Shown here piece after piece: positions 5,886 to 11,995 of a DNA stretch of 14,901 nucleotides. A model generated the notes under the pieces. That model worked only from the letters and a program-made list of their open reading frames with translations. It ran no database searches and was not told the DNA's origin. Location: NCBI GenBank assembly GCA_937958235.1, contig CALFGG010000048.1, positions 1 through 14,901 of the forward strand, in the 5' to 3' direction. Position 1 is the stretch's first letter, and each line of letters starts with the position of its first letter. Source of the DNA: an uncultured Candidatus Saccharibacteria bacterium (GTDB lineage Bacteria > Patescibacteriota > Saccharimonadia > Saccharimonadales > Saccharimonadaceae). The position numbers and the translations under genes are program-made.

Positions 5886-6911
5886 ATGGACGATACGAGT
5901 GCGGATCGAGGTGCGGATTTAAACCAATCTTCAGGGATTTTTGGTGAAGAGAAAAAAGGTTTTTTTGCTCAGATAGGCGAGAAGTTTGGTGGACTCTTTC
6001 GGGGGATAGCTAGAACTTTGGGCAAGATTGCTGTTGAGAAAAAATCACCTGATGATGAAAATTTTGATGATGGTAGGTCTGATGATGGTAGTTCTGATAG
6101 TGGTAACGGTAATTTGGAGCCTACCCCTAAGCATGAAAATATTAATGAGTCAGCAAGCCCGGTTGATTCTTCTTTTGTGGGACCAATGAACCGGAATATT
6201 TTCACCGACAAAGATGCGGCGGCAAATCTAGTACGACACGAGGCAGAGATGAGCGAAATTGAAGGAGCAAACGAGTCCGACACTGAGAATAATACTGACA
6301 GAAGTATTAATAACCAAAGCATTTCTCCTGAAAATCTTCCTGAAATCTTCTACCCAGAAACGACTGAGGATCTGGTGTGGTTGATTAATAAATTGTCTGG
6401 AGAAGTAATCTCGAAGCAGCAAAGAAGAACGATGGCGGCGGCGATGACTTTTGATAGCAAGCTGGTGAAGGAGGTAATGACGCCAAAGAACGAAGTGATC
6501 ATTATTCATGAAAATGACTTCATGGGACCTTTAACTTTATCTCGACTCTACCAATCTGGCTTGTCACATTTCCCTGTGGTGGGAGCGAGAGGCGAGATTG
6601 TTGGTCTAATTCATACTAAGACATTATTTAGTCTAAGTGTCAAAGAAACTGATCGAGCTTCGGCATTCCTAGATAAAAATGTCTATTTCATGAGCGAAAA
6701 TTATACCTTAAAGGAAGCACTTTTAGCATTCATTCGTACGAGCTGCTACTTCTTTATCGTGGTGGATGACCATGGAAAAGTAACGGGACTAATGAGTTTT
6801 GATAAGTTAATCGAGATGATTGTGGGAGATCTGCCGGAAACTGATTTTGATATGGATCAAGATCTGATGTCGGTGGTGAAGTATGCTAGGACTTTGAAAG
6901 AATCTAAATAG
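5886..6911 (+). CDS. CBS-pair protein related to the CorB/HlyC (CNNM) family, with a disordered N-terminus and no membrane domain
   Basis: The start is the ATG at 5886, preceded by GGAGGT; a longer in-frame start at 5850 has no ribosome site. Residues ~22-48 form an amphipathic Gly/Phe/Lys-rich helix (KGFFAQIGEKFGGLFRGIAR) that could lie on a membrane. Residues ~50-155 are acidic, low-complexity and probably disordered. From about residue 158 the helix LVWLINKLSGEVI leads into a CBS pair (about 196-320). It opens with VKEVMTPKNEVIII, the signature of the cytoplasmic CBS module of CorB/CorC/TlyC proteins, and ends with VTGLMSFDKLIEMIVGDL. The usual DUF21 membrane domain before it and the transporter-associated CorC_HlyC domain after it are both absent. 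CBS pairs sense adenosine nucleotides, so a soluble sensor or a partner of another transporter is likely; the actual role is unknown. Confidence 0.8.
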   Translation: MDDTSADRGADLNQSSGIFGEEKKGFFAQIGEKFGGLFRGIARTLGKIAVEKKSPDDENFDDGRSDDGSSDSGNGNLEPTPKHENINESASPVDSSFVGPMNRNIFTDKDAAANLVRHEAEMSEIEGANESDTENNTDRSINNQSISPENLPEIFYPETTEDLVWLINKLSGEVISKQQRRTMAAAMTFDSKLVKEVMTPKNEVIIIHENDFMGPLTLSRLYQSGLSHFPVVGARGEIVGLIHTKTLFSLSVKETDRASAFLDKNVYFMSENYTLKEALLAFIRTSCYFFIVVDDHGKVTGLMSFDKLIEMIVGDLPETDFDMDQDLMSVVKYARTLKESK

Positions 6912-6915
6912 GTTC

Positions 6916-6939
6916 GGAAGGGCGAAGCTTCTAATTTTT
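6916..6939 (+). terminator. Weak possible terminator after the CBS gene
   Basis: GGAAG and CTTCT can pair (one G-U) around a seven-base loop and are followed by AATTTTT. The stem is short, and the nuclease gene follows 47 bases later on the same strand, so read-through is likely. Confidence 0.3.
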
Positions 6940-6986
6940 ATTAAAGTCTAAAAGCTACCCAACCTACTTATAAAAGGAGAAATTAA

Positions 6987-7739
6987 ATGAGCTTTAAAAC
7001 AATTCACAAAACAAGACGGGCAATCACGGCGCTGATTTTAAGTGGTGCGGTGATTCTGACGATTATTGCAAATCCGAATACTTGGCAGAAGAAAGCCGAA
7101 TCAAGCGCGAAAGAAGTAACGAGTGCTAGTTCGGCAGAAAAGGGCGCCGTCGATAATGGCGAACAAAGAGCCGAAGGAGTACCACTTGCAACGGAGCTAC
7201 TAGCTAAACTTGAGGTAAAAGGGCGGGCGCCGAAAACTGGATATAAGCGAACAGAATTTTATAATGGCTGGCCAGATATTGAAGGTTGCAATTTAAGACA
7301 GCGAATTCTGAAACGAGATTTTGGCGAAACAGCGAAGGTGGATGAGAAATGTAATGTGGTGGCTGGAAAGTTTTATGAGCCCTATACTGGCGAGGAGATG
7401 GAGTTTCATTCAAGACAAGAGATTTCAAAGCAGGTGCAGATAGACCATGTGGTGGCGTTGTCGGACGCTTGGCAGAAAGGAGCACAGTATAAATCTGCCG
7501 AGGAGAGACTGAAGATTGCGACGGACCCTCTAAATCTCATTGCAGTACAGGCGGCTGCAAATCAGCAAAAATCAGATGGAGACGCGGCGACATGGCTGCC
7601 GAAGAATAAAAGTTTTCGTTGCCAATATGTGGCGAGACAAATTTCAGTCAAATATAAATACGAGCTTTGGGTGACGGAGGCGGAAAAAGAAGCGATGTCG
7701 CAAATTCTTGAAAGCTGCCCAAAGCAGAGGACGTATTAA
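6987..7739 (+). CDS. Secreted HNH nuclease of the DUF1524 type
   Basis: The ATG follows AAAGGAGA by seven bases. Residues 11-29 are a hydrophobic signal or anchor segment after a basic start (KTRR), then a polar linker to ~70. The nuclease domain (about 80-250) has the family layout: CNLRQRILKRDFG (101-113), a conserved FYEPYTGEEMEF (129-140), then the HNH core QIDHVVALSDAW with D153-H154, DPLNLIAV (N183) and NQQKSD (N192, K195). The His is the general base and the Asn/His side holds the metal. Cys101, 122, 212 and 244 are well placed for two disulfides outside the cell, matching the DsbA-like protein encoded nearby. It most likely degrades DNA outside the cell, for nucleotide scavenging or DNA uptake. 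The last ~16 codons recur as a remnant at 8557-8604. No terminator is clear after it. Confidence 0.88.
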   Translation: MSFKTIHKTRRAITALILSGAVILTIIANPNTWQKKAESSAKEVTSASSAEKGAVDNGEQRAEGVPLATELLAKLEVKGRAPKTGYKRTEFYNGWPDIEGCNLRQRILKRDFGETAKVDEKCNVVAGKFYEPYTGEEMEFHSRQEISKQVQIDHVVALSDAWQKGAQYKSAEERLKIATDPLNLIAVQAAANQQKSDGDAATWLPKNKSFRCQYVARQISVKYKYELWVTEAEKEAMSQILESCPKQRTY

Positions 7740-7786
7740 ACTTAAGCCTGCGACTTTAGCTTTTCCATAGATTACATACTTCAAGA

Positions 7787-8347
7787 CTACAATGTGTGAA
7801 CGTCGTAATCATCCATATCTTCATACTGATATGAAGCCTGAATGCCCTTCATATAAACCTCGCGGTCCTCGATTTGGTCGGTAAGATTGTGACGAAGTAA
7901 CTCCTGAATTTCAAGTTGATTCACTGGGGAGCGCTCCATTGCGGAAAGATATTCAGATTTGTCGACCTTGGACCAGTCGATACATTTTTTGAGAGATTTT
8001 TTGAGAATTTGGTCTAGCCAAATGCGTATCGCGCGACCATTCCCCTCGCGGAATGGATGAGCAATATTCATCTCAACATATTTTGTAATAATTTCTTCAA
8101 AAGTTGTTTCCGGAAGAGTGTCGATGGTTTTTAAGTTTTGTTCGAGAAAGAGAACTGGAGCAAAGCGCATATTCCCTTTCGCAATATTCACGGTGCGAAT
8201 TTGTCCTGCAAAATCAAAAATATCCTGGAATAAATATTGATGAATCTGCTGAAGTCCAGCAGTTGTACCTACCTCAAAATCCATAATTTTTCTGGTTTCA
8301 TACAACTCGAGGGCGCGCTTTTTGCTAAGTAGTTCTTCTTGATTCAT
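7787..8347 (-). CDS. fic: Fic protein AMP-transferase, small class III type with C-terminal inhibitory motif
   Basis: Fic enzymes move AMP (or another phosphate-containing group) from a nucleotide onto a target protein. The full active motif HPFREGNGRAIR is present at residues 97-108: His97 catalytic, Glu101 for the metal, and Gly102-Asn103-Gly104 with Arg105 and Arg108 for the nucleotide. The substrate-docking flap is NIAKGNMRFAP (54-64). Residues 168-176 contain S172-YQY-E176, matching the S/T-xxx-E inhibitory helix placed C-terminally in class III enzymes such as the Neisseria protein; the usual following Gly/Asn is Asp here. The 186-residue length agrees. There is no antitoxin-like partner beside it, consistent with self-inhibition. 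The ATG has no ribosome site and lies six bases after an extended -10, so the mRNA is probably leaderless. The gene is convergent with the nuclease and flanked by two copies of the nuclease's 3' end. Confidence 0.92.
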   Translation of the reverse strand: MNQEELLSKKRALELYETRKIMDFEVGTTAGLQQIHQYLFQDIFDFAGQIRTVNIAKGNMRFAPVLFLEQNLKTIDTLPETTFEEIITKYVEMNIAHPFREGNGRAIRIWLDQILKKSLKKCIDWSKVDKSEYLSAMERSPVNQLEIQELLRHNLTDQIEDREVYMKGIQASYQYEDMDDYDVHTL

Positions 8348-8353
8348 ATCTAT

Positions 8354-8362
8354 ATACTATCA
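8354..8362 (-). promoter_or_regulatory. Extended -10 promoter giving a leaderless fic mRNA
   Basis: TGATAGTAT on the minus strand is an extended -10, with TTGAAT eighteen bases upstream as a possible -35. Six bases separate the box from the ATG at 8347, so transcription should start at or next to the start codon. Confidence 0.55.
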
Positions 8363-8478
8363 CGAACTAATAGTCGAATTCAAAAAATAACTTCAAGCCC
8401 CCTATAGTTTTCTAATTTGGGTCCTTAACCCATTCTTATACCTCTTCTTGATTTGTTATATTAAATATAGCATACAAG

Positions 8479-8537
8479 AAACCTCTTCAGATAATATGCT
8501 AGAATTTAAGAGATATTATTCAATAGAACAGAGGTTT
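8479..8537. repeat. Nested inverted repeats around a promoter-like box
   Basis: An outer pair AAACCTCT (8479-8486) and AGAGGTTT (8530-8537) encloses an inner pair ATAATAT (8491-8497) and ATATTAT (8513-8519). Between them lies TGCTAGAAT, an extended -10 on the plus strand. The rest of 8363-8478 shows no gene or clear signal. Confidence 0.45.
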
Positions 8538-8541
8538 TAAC

Positions 8542-8604
8542 TTGAATCTGAAAAATGCAATGTCGCAAATCCTCGCGGGTTGTCCAGAGCAGAGGACGTA
8601 CTAA
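8542..8604 (+). pseudogene. Remnant of a second DUF1524 nuclease gene (C-terminal tail only)
   Basis: Positions 8557-8604 read AMSQILAGCPEQRTY and stop, against AMSQILESCPKQRTY and stop at the end of the intact nuclease (7692-7739). By hand the two 48-base stretches agree at about 38 positions, and the differences largely keep the amino acids, so the remnant was once under selection as a protein. In front of it only a few codons are open, back to a TTG at 8542 and a stop at 8524. The bodies of the two copies are separated by the Fic gene. It is either a decayed paralogue or a scar of recombination. Translation from the TTG, with AGAGG upstream, would give only a short peptide. Confidence 0.7.
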
Positions 8605-8631
8605 CAATGACCGTGCCAGCATTAAGAAGTA

Positions 8632-8660
8632 TTGTCTTTTTTAACAAAATGGTGTATAAT
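8632..8660 (+). promoter_or_regulatory. Promoter of the candidate small RNA
   Basis: TTGTCT (8632-8637), a 17-base spacer and TATAAT (8655-8660) make a well-formed promoter on the plus strand. No plus-strand protein gene follows for almost 700 bases, only the structured stretch ending in a T-run at 8719-8726. Confidence 0.6.
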
Positions 8661-8666
8661 CTATAT

Positions 8667-8727
8667 ATCACCATGACCGGACTAGCCTAAGGTTCTTGCA
8701 CCGAACGCGAATTCCGGTTATTTTTTC
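8667..8727 (+). ncRNA. Candidate small structured RNA with its own promoter and terminator
   Basis: Downstream of a good promoter, a transcript of about 60 bases can fold in two ways. In the first, ACCGGA (8676-8681) pairs with TCCGGT (8713-8718), enclosing GTTC/GAAC (8692-8695, 8703-8706) with a seven-base loop TTGCACC. In the second, ACCGAA pairs with TTCCGGT with one bulge, directly before TATTTTTTC, as a normal terminator hairpin. The two exclude each other, as in attenuators. A five-codon reading frame (ATG at 8673, Met-Thr-Gly-Leu-Ala) lies at the 5' end. The RNA overlaps the 3' end of the NYN gene on the other strand by ten bases. No known RNA family is recognised; it does not fold as a tRNA. 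Confidence 0.45.
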
Positions 8728-9209
8728 TCTATTTGATTCTTTATCGTTTTTATTGGTAGAATGTCGGCCACAAAAGGTTTTAATAGTTTTGAATATCTTT
8801 CAGTTGGAGTGATTATCTTTCTTAGTTTGTTATTCTTACTTAAATATTGTATTAAACATGCAAAATCGCCATCTGAAGTTACAATAATCGCCTGGTCATA
8901 CCTATCATATTCTATGGCTGAGGCATGCAGTACAAGTTCTGCATCAACATTACCTTTCATCGTTCGATTACCTTTTTCGTCCTCAAATATAACCGTTGGT
9001 TTAAAAATTAATATATAACCATGGGTTTGTAAAGTTGAATAAAGCATAGTATTGCGGGGGTCATATCCGATAAAGAGGAATACCTTTTCGACATCGAATT
9101 TATTACGTAAATATTTACGCAATTTGCCATAGTCTAAATTTATATCTTGGGCCTTTGTACCGAGATATATATTATTACCGTCGATGAATGCATAATTTTT
9201 ACTTGCCAT
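8718..9209 (-). CDS. NYN-domain protein (LabA/DUF88-like, PIN-type RNase fold)
   Basis: NYN proteins are PIN-like, metal-dependent RNases. The signature parts are present: YAFIDGNNIYLG near the N-terminus with the first catalytic Asp, KGNVDAELVLHASA in the middle, and AIIVTSDGDFACLIQYL with further acidic residues; the domain fills the protein. The start is set at the ATG at 9209 (163 residues). A consensus TATAAT lies seven bases before it, the first residues MASKNYAFIDGNN are how the family usually begins, and the 14 residues added by the upstream ATG at 9251 fit nothing. No ribosome site precedes it, so it looks leaderless. No signal peptide is seen, so it acts in the cytoplasm. Its RNA target is unknown. 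It is divergent from the orphan at 9344, and its stop overlaps the candidate small RNA. Confidence 0.85.
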   Translation of the reverse strand: MASKNYAFIDGNNIYLGTKAQDINLDYGKLRKYLRNKFDVEKVFLFIGYDPRNTMLYSTLQTHGYILIFKPTVIFEDEKGNRTMKGNVDAELVLHASAIEYDRYDQAIIVTSDGDFACLIQYLSKNNKLRKIITPTERYSKLLKPFVADILPIKTIKNQIEKK

Positions 9210-9216
9210 TTGTTCT

Positions 9217-9222
9217 ATTATA
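9217..9222 (-). promoter_or_regulatory. -10 box for a leaderless NYN mRNA
   Basis: TATAAT on the minus strand ends seven bases before the ATG at 9209. No strong -35 is seen upstream. If this box is used, the longer reading frame from 9251 could not be translated from the main transcript. Confidence 0.55.
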
Positions 9223-9320
9223 CTGCATGGATGGATATTAGATTGTGCCATTTTTCCATTAAATCATCTTACTATTAACTCTACTTAGTTTTTGGTCAAG
9301 CTAAAGTTTACCTTAATTTA

Positions 9321-9329
9321 TGCTAGAAT
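9321..9329 (+). promoter_or_regulatory. Extended -10 promoter of the orphan at 9344
   Basis: TGCTAGAAT is an extended -10 placed 14 bases before the ATG. The surrounding 15 bases, TATGCTAGAATTTAA (9319-9333), occur identically at 8495-8509 in front of the nuclease remnant. Confidence 0.5.
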
Positions 9330-9343
9330 TTAAATAATTTGTT

Positions 9344-9745
9344 ATGAAAATTTATTCATATTCTAGCTCTGCTAATTATACGCACATACATATGTATGTA
9401 TTTTTTGATTCCTTCACTAAGGCCCTGAAAGAAAAAGGACTAGAAGATTCAAACTATAAGCTTGATGTAAGTATTGACGGGAATGTGGCAAAATGGATAC
9501 TTGATATGCCTGAGAAAAGAATTTCAAACATTTTTAAATCTATAATGCAGGATTATGTATTTAATGACGAAGAGATAAAAATAGCCATATCAAAGATTGA
9601 ACAAAAGAACGGCTTTATATCAAAAATCAAAGATGTGAATTTACTGCGAAGAGAAATCTCAAGTGTTAGTTTCACAAAAAAGAAGCCTGAGATTACCGAT
9701 GATTCAATGCAGTCGCCAGCGATCGATTTCTATAAGTTAGGCTAA
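9344..9745 (+). CDS. Orphan protein, 133 residues
   Basis: I do not recognise this protein. It has no signal peptide or membrane segment. The N-terminal part (MKIYSYSSSANYTHIHMYVF) looks like a beta strand pair rich in Tyr, Ser and His. The middle is mixed and acidic (LDVSIDGNVAKWILDMPEKR), then comes a helix rich in Ile and Lys (DEEIKIAISKIEQKNG). The last ~30 residues are polar and probably flexible. There is no ribosome site before the ATG; the extended -10 box ends 14 bases upstream, so the mRNA would carry a leader of only about seven bases. It is divergent from the NYN gene and lies 66 bases before ychF, which has its own promoter. The short intergenic distances and the open frame make it likely to be real. 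Confidence 0.65.
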   Translation: MKIYSYSSSANYTHIHMYVFFDSFTKALKEKGLEDSNYKLDVSIDGNVAKWILDMPEKRISNIFKSIMQDYVFNDEEIKIAISKIEQKNGFISKIKDVNLLRREISSVSFTKKKPEITDDSMQSPAIDFYKLG

Positions 9746-9767
9746 ACTTAGCGGAACCATTTGTTCA

Positions 9768-9776
9768 TGGTATAAT
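9768..9776 (+). promoter_or_regulatory. Extended -10 promoter of ychF
   Basis: TGGTATAAT is a perfect extended -10, with TTAGCG seventeen bases before the hexamer as a weak -35. It lies 35 bases before the TTG start of ychF. Confidence 0.65.
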
Positions 9777-9811
9777 CTACAGAGATAGATAATATTTTTT
9801 GGAGAACTGTT

Positions 9812-10813
9812 TTGAATTTGAAAATTGGAATTGTGGGGTTGCCGAATGTGGGGAAATCGACATTATTTAATGCGCTGACAAATGCGCATGCTTTGGCCGC
9901 AAACTACCCCTTTGCAACAATCGAACCGAATGTAGGAATTGTGCCAGTACCTGATGAACGATTAGATGTCCTGGAGAAAATGTATGCAGCCGAGAAAAAG
10001 ATTCCAGCAACCGTGGAGTTTGTCGATATTGCGGGACTGGTTGAGGGGGCATCGAAGGGCGAAGGGCTTGGCAATAAATTCCTAGCACATATTCGCGAGT
10101 GTCAGATTATTTGTCACGTGGTACGGGTCTTTAAAAACGATGACATTATGCATGTTTCTGCTAACGCAAATACTCCGGCGCCGGTCGATCCGAAGGCGGA
10201 TATTGAAATTATTCAAACTGAGCTCGAGCTTGCTGATTTTGAAACCCGTGAAAAAGTCGAGGCTAAGCGTAAGAAAAATAAGGATGCAGCTGAAGAAAAA
10301 ATTCCATATCTTACAGAGAAGCCAGTGATCTACATGTTTAACGTGGATGAGACTGAACTAACAAATGAGTCTTTAAAAAATGAGCTTAGAGAACTTGTTG
10401 CTCCAGCTCGTGCGGTTTTTGTAAATGCAAAACTTGAGGAAGAAATGACTGGTATGAGTTTGCCAGAAAAAATGGAATTTCTTGAGAGTTATGGCGTGGA
10501 AGAAGATGCGCTTGGCGAACTCGTGAAAGCGGCCTATGATACCTTGGGGCTACAGTCCTTCTTGACCGCTGGTAAAAAAGAGGTGCGAGCTTGGACAATC
10601 AAGAAAGGAGCGACTGCACCAGAAGCAGCAGGCACAATCCATACCGATTTTGAGCGTGGTTTTATTGCTGCAGAAGTGATGAAATACGATGATTTAGTGA
10701 ATCTTGGCAGTGAAGCAGCGGTGAAAGCGGCTGGAAAATTGGCGACTGTGGGCAAAACCTATATTATGCAAGACGGGGACATTGTCGAATTCCGCTTTAA
10801 TGTTTCAAAGTAA
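9812..10813 (+). CDS. ychF: Redox-regulated ATPase YchF (OLA1/Obg-like)
   Basis: YchF is a ribosome-associated P-loop ATPase of the Obg family. The G1 loop is GLPNVGKST at residues 9-17, G2 lies in YPFATIEPNVG, and G3 is FVDIAGLVEGASKGEGLGNK. The NxxE motif (NVDE) that replaces NKxD shows the ATP-preferring YchF type. The C-terminal TGS domain follows from about residue 245 (GLQSFLTAGKKEVRAWTIKK) to the end (KTYIMQDGDIVEFRF). At 333 residues it is about 30 shorter than the usual ~363; the loss appears to be in the helical insert region. The start is TTG, with GGAG eight bases upstream in the leader and the standard N-terminus MNLKIGIVG. No clear terminator follows; rnhB lies 64 bases downstream with its own promoter. 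Confidence 0.97.
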   Translation: MNLKIGIVGLPNVGKSTLFNALTNAHALAANYPFATIEPNVGIVPVPDERLDVLEKMYAAEKKIPATVEFVDIAGLVEGASKGEGLGNKFLAHIRECQIICHVVRVFKNDDIMHVSANANTPAPVDPKADIEIIQTELELADFETREKVEAKRKKNKDAAEEKIPYLTEKPVIYMFNVDETELTNESLKNELRELVAPARAVFVNAKLEEEMTGMSLPEKMEFLESYGVEEDALGELVKAAYDTLGLQSFLTAGKKEVRAWTIKKGATAPEAAGTIHTDFERGFIAAEVMKYDDLVNLGSEAAVKAAGKLATVGKTYIMQDGDIVEFRFNVSK

Positions 10814-10862
10814 CTTTTAGATTCAAAGATAGCACTCATCCTCTTCAGGGTGATCGATTCCC

Positions 10863-10871
10863 TGTTATAAT
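10863..10871 (+). promoter_or_regulatory. Extended -10 promoter giving a leaderless rnhB-yraN mRNA
   Basis: TGTTATAAT is a perfect extended -10 ending six bases before the ATG at 10878, so the first base of the mRNA should be at or next to the start codon. Just upstream, CAGGG and CCCTG (10846-10864) form a small inverted repeat that overlaps the box and may be a weak end for the ychF transcript. Confidence 0.6.
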
Positions 10872-10877
10872 CAAAAT

Positions 10878-11900
10878 ATGATTTTAGGTATTGATGAAGT
10901 TGGACGGGGACCATATGCAGGGCCACTAGTAATTGGTTCCTGTATTTTGCCGGATGCCGAAAAAATTGAAGAGGAACCCGAAAAATATCATTGGATATCA
11001 GAGCTTACCGATTCCAAGAAACTAACAGCTAAAAAACGTGAAGCTCTGTATACAAAAATCAAGGAAGGTGCCGTGGCGACTGCGACAGGTTGGGCCTCTG
11101 CGAATGAGATTGATGAGATTGGACTTTCTGAAAGTTTAAGGTTGGCCTGCCGAAGAGCAGTGAAACAGATACAAGAGACCCGTGTACCTTTTTCTGAAAT
11201 TATTATTGATGGAACGATGAATTTTTTAAGCGGAACACCGCTAGAAAAATATGTTTATACTTTAACAAAGGGAGACCTCTTAATTAAGGAAATTTCGGCA
11301 GCAAGTATTTTGGCAAAGGTGGAACGGGACCGATATATGACGGAGCTGGCAGAGAAGTATCCTGAATACGGGTTTGAGAAACACGTGGGCTATGGAACAG
11401 CGGCGCATCAAAAAGCGATGGAAGATTTTGGCTTAACGCCAGAACATAGGCGTTCTTTTCGGCCAGTACGTGAAATTATGTCTAAGCAACTTGGAGCAGA
11501 AGAGGGTGAAGAACAGCAAAAAGCTAGGAAGGCGGGCGCGAAAAATGAAAATATGACATCGAGAGAGCTTGGTAATCTTGGTGAGGAAAAGATAGCGGAG
11601 TTTTTGGCTTCAAAAGGACATGAGATTATTGCGAGAAATTTTAAAACAAGGTATTTTGAAATCGACATTATCTCAAAACTAGATAATTCCCTATTTTTCA
11701 CAGAGGTAAAATATCGTAAAACTGCGGAGTTCGGGGAGGCTATTGAGTTTGTCGATCAGAAAAAACAAGAACAGGTGCGATTTGCGGCGGAAAGTTATTT
11801 GGCAATGCATCCAGAATTTAAAGATTTTATAGCCAAGCTTGCAGTGGCGGGAGTGAGCGGTAGGGATTTTCAGGTTGAAGACTGGATGGTGATTGATTAA
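10878..11900 (+). CDS. rnhB: Fusion of ribonuclease HII with a YraN (UPF0102) endonuclease-like domain
   Basis: Residues 1-~200 are RNase HII, which cuts RNA in RNA-DNA hybrids and removes single ribonucleotides from DNA. GIDEVGRG carries D6 and E7, LTDSKKLT follows, IIIDGTM has D111, KGDLLIKEISAASILAKVERD has D133, and HVGYGTAAHQ closes the domain. A polar Lys/Glu linker (about 200-225) leads to a full YraN domain (about 226-340): SRELGNLGEEKIAEFL, RNFKTRYFEIDIIS, FFTEVKYRK and a C-terminal beta part. YraN has a restriction-endonuclease-like fold, and the E, D and ExK residues are kept, although the usual Gly before EID is Phe. The two genes are neighbours in many bacteria; here one frame encodes both. 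No ribosome site precedes the ATG. A bidirectional terminator follows. Confidence 0.95.
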   Translation: MILGIDEVGRGPYAGPLVIGSCILPDAEKIEEEPEKYHWISELTDSKKLTAKKREALYTKIKEGAVATATGWASANEIDEIGLSESLRLACRRAVKQIQETRVPFSEIIIDGTMNFLSGTPLEKYVYTLTKGDLLIKEISAASILAKVERDRYMTELAEKYPEYGFEKHVGYGTAAHQKAMEDFGLTPEHRRSFRPVREIMSKQLGAEEGEEQQKARKAGAKNENMTSRELGNLGEEKIAEFLASKGHEIIARNFKTRYFEIDIISKLDNSLFFTEVKYRKTAEFGEAIEFVDQKKQEQVRFAAESYLAMHPEFKDFIAKLAVAGVSGRDFQVEDWMVID

Positions 11901-11952
11901 TTATCTTATAGAAAGGTAGCGACCAGATTTTGTCGATATAAGTCACAGATAT

Positions 11953-11984
11953 AAAAAATAAACCTCAATTGAGGTTTATTTTGA
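11953..11984. terminator. Bidirectional terminator between rnhB-yraN and rplS
   Basis: Positions 11957-11980 form a perfect 24-bp palindrome (arms AATAAACCTC and GAGGTTTATT around AATT). On the minus strand it is followed by a run of six T, making a strong end for rplS. On the plus strand the tail is TTTATTTTG, a weaker end for rnhB-yraN. Confidence 0.8.
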
Positions 11985-11995
11985 ATTTTCTAGTC

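Noticed and set aside
5969..6509. Two minus-strand frames (117 and 93 codons)
   Set aside because: They are shadows of the low-complexity part of the CBS gene, producing Ser/Leu-rich nonsense.
8607..8690. 27-codon plus-strand frame from ATG 8607
   Set aside because: It spans the small-RNA promoter, has no ribosome site, and only its last five codons would be in the predicted transcript.
8676..8718. tRNA-like reading of the seven-base loop in the candidate small RNA
   Set aside because: The structure is too short, has no acceptor CCA region or T-arm, and ends in a terminator T-run.
9210..9251. Longer NYN start at 9251
   Set aside because: The extra 14 residues do not fit the family, and a consensus -10 box lies inside this stretch.
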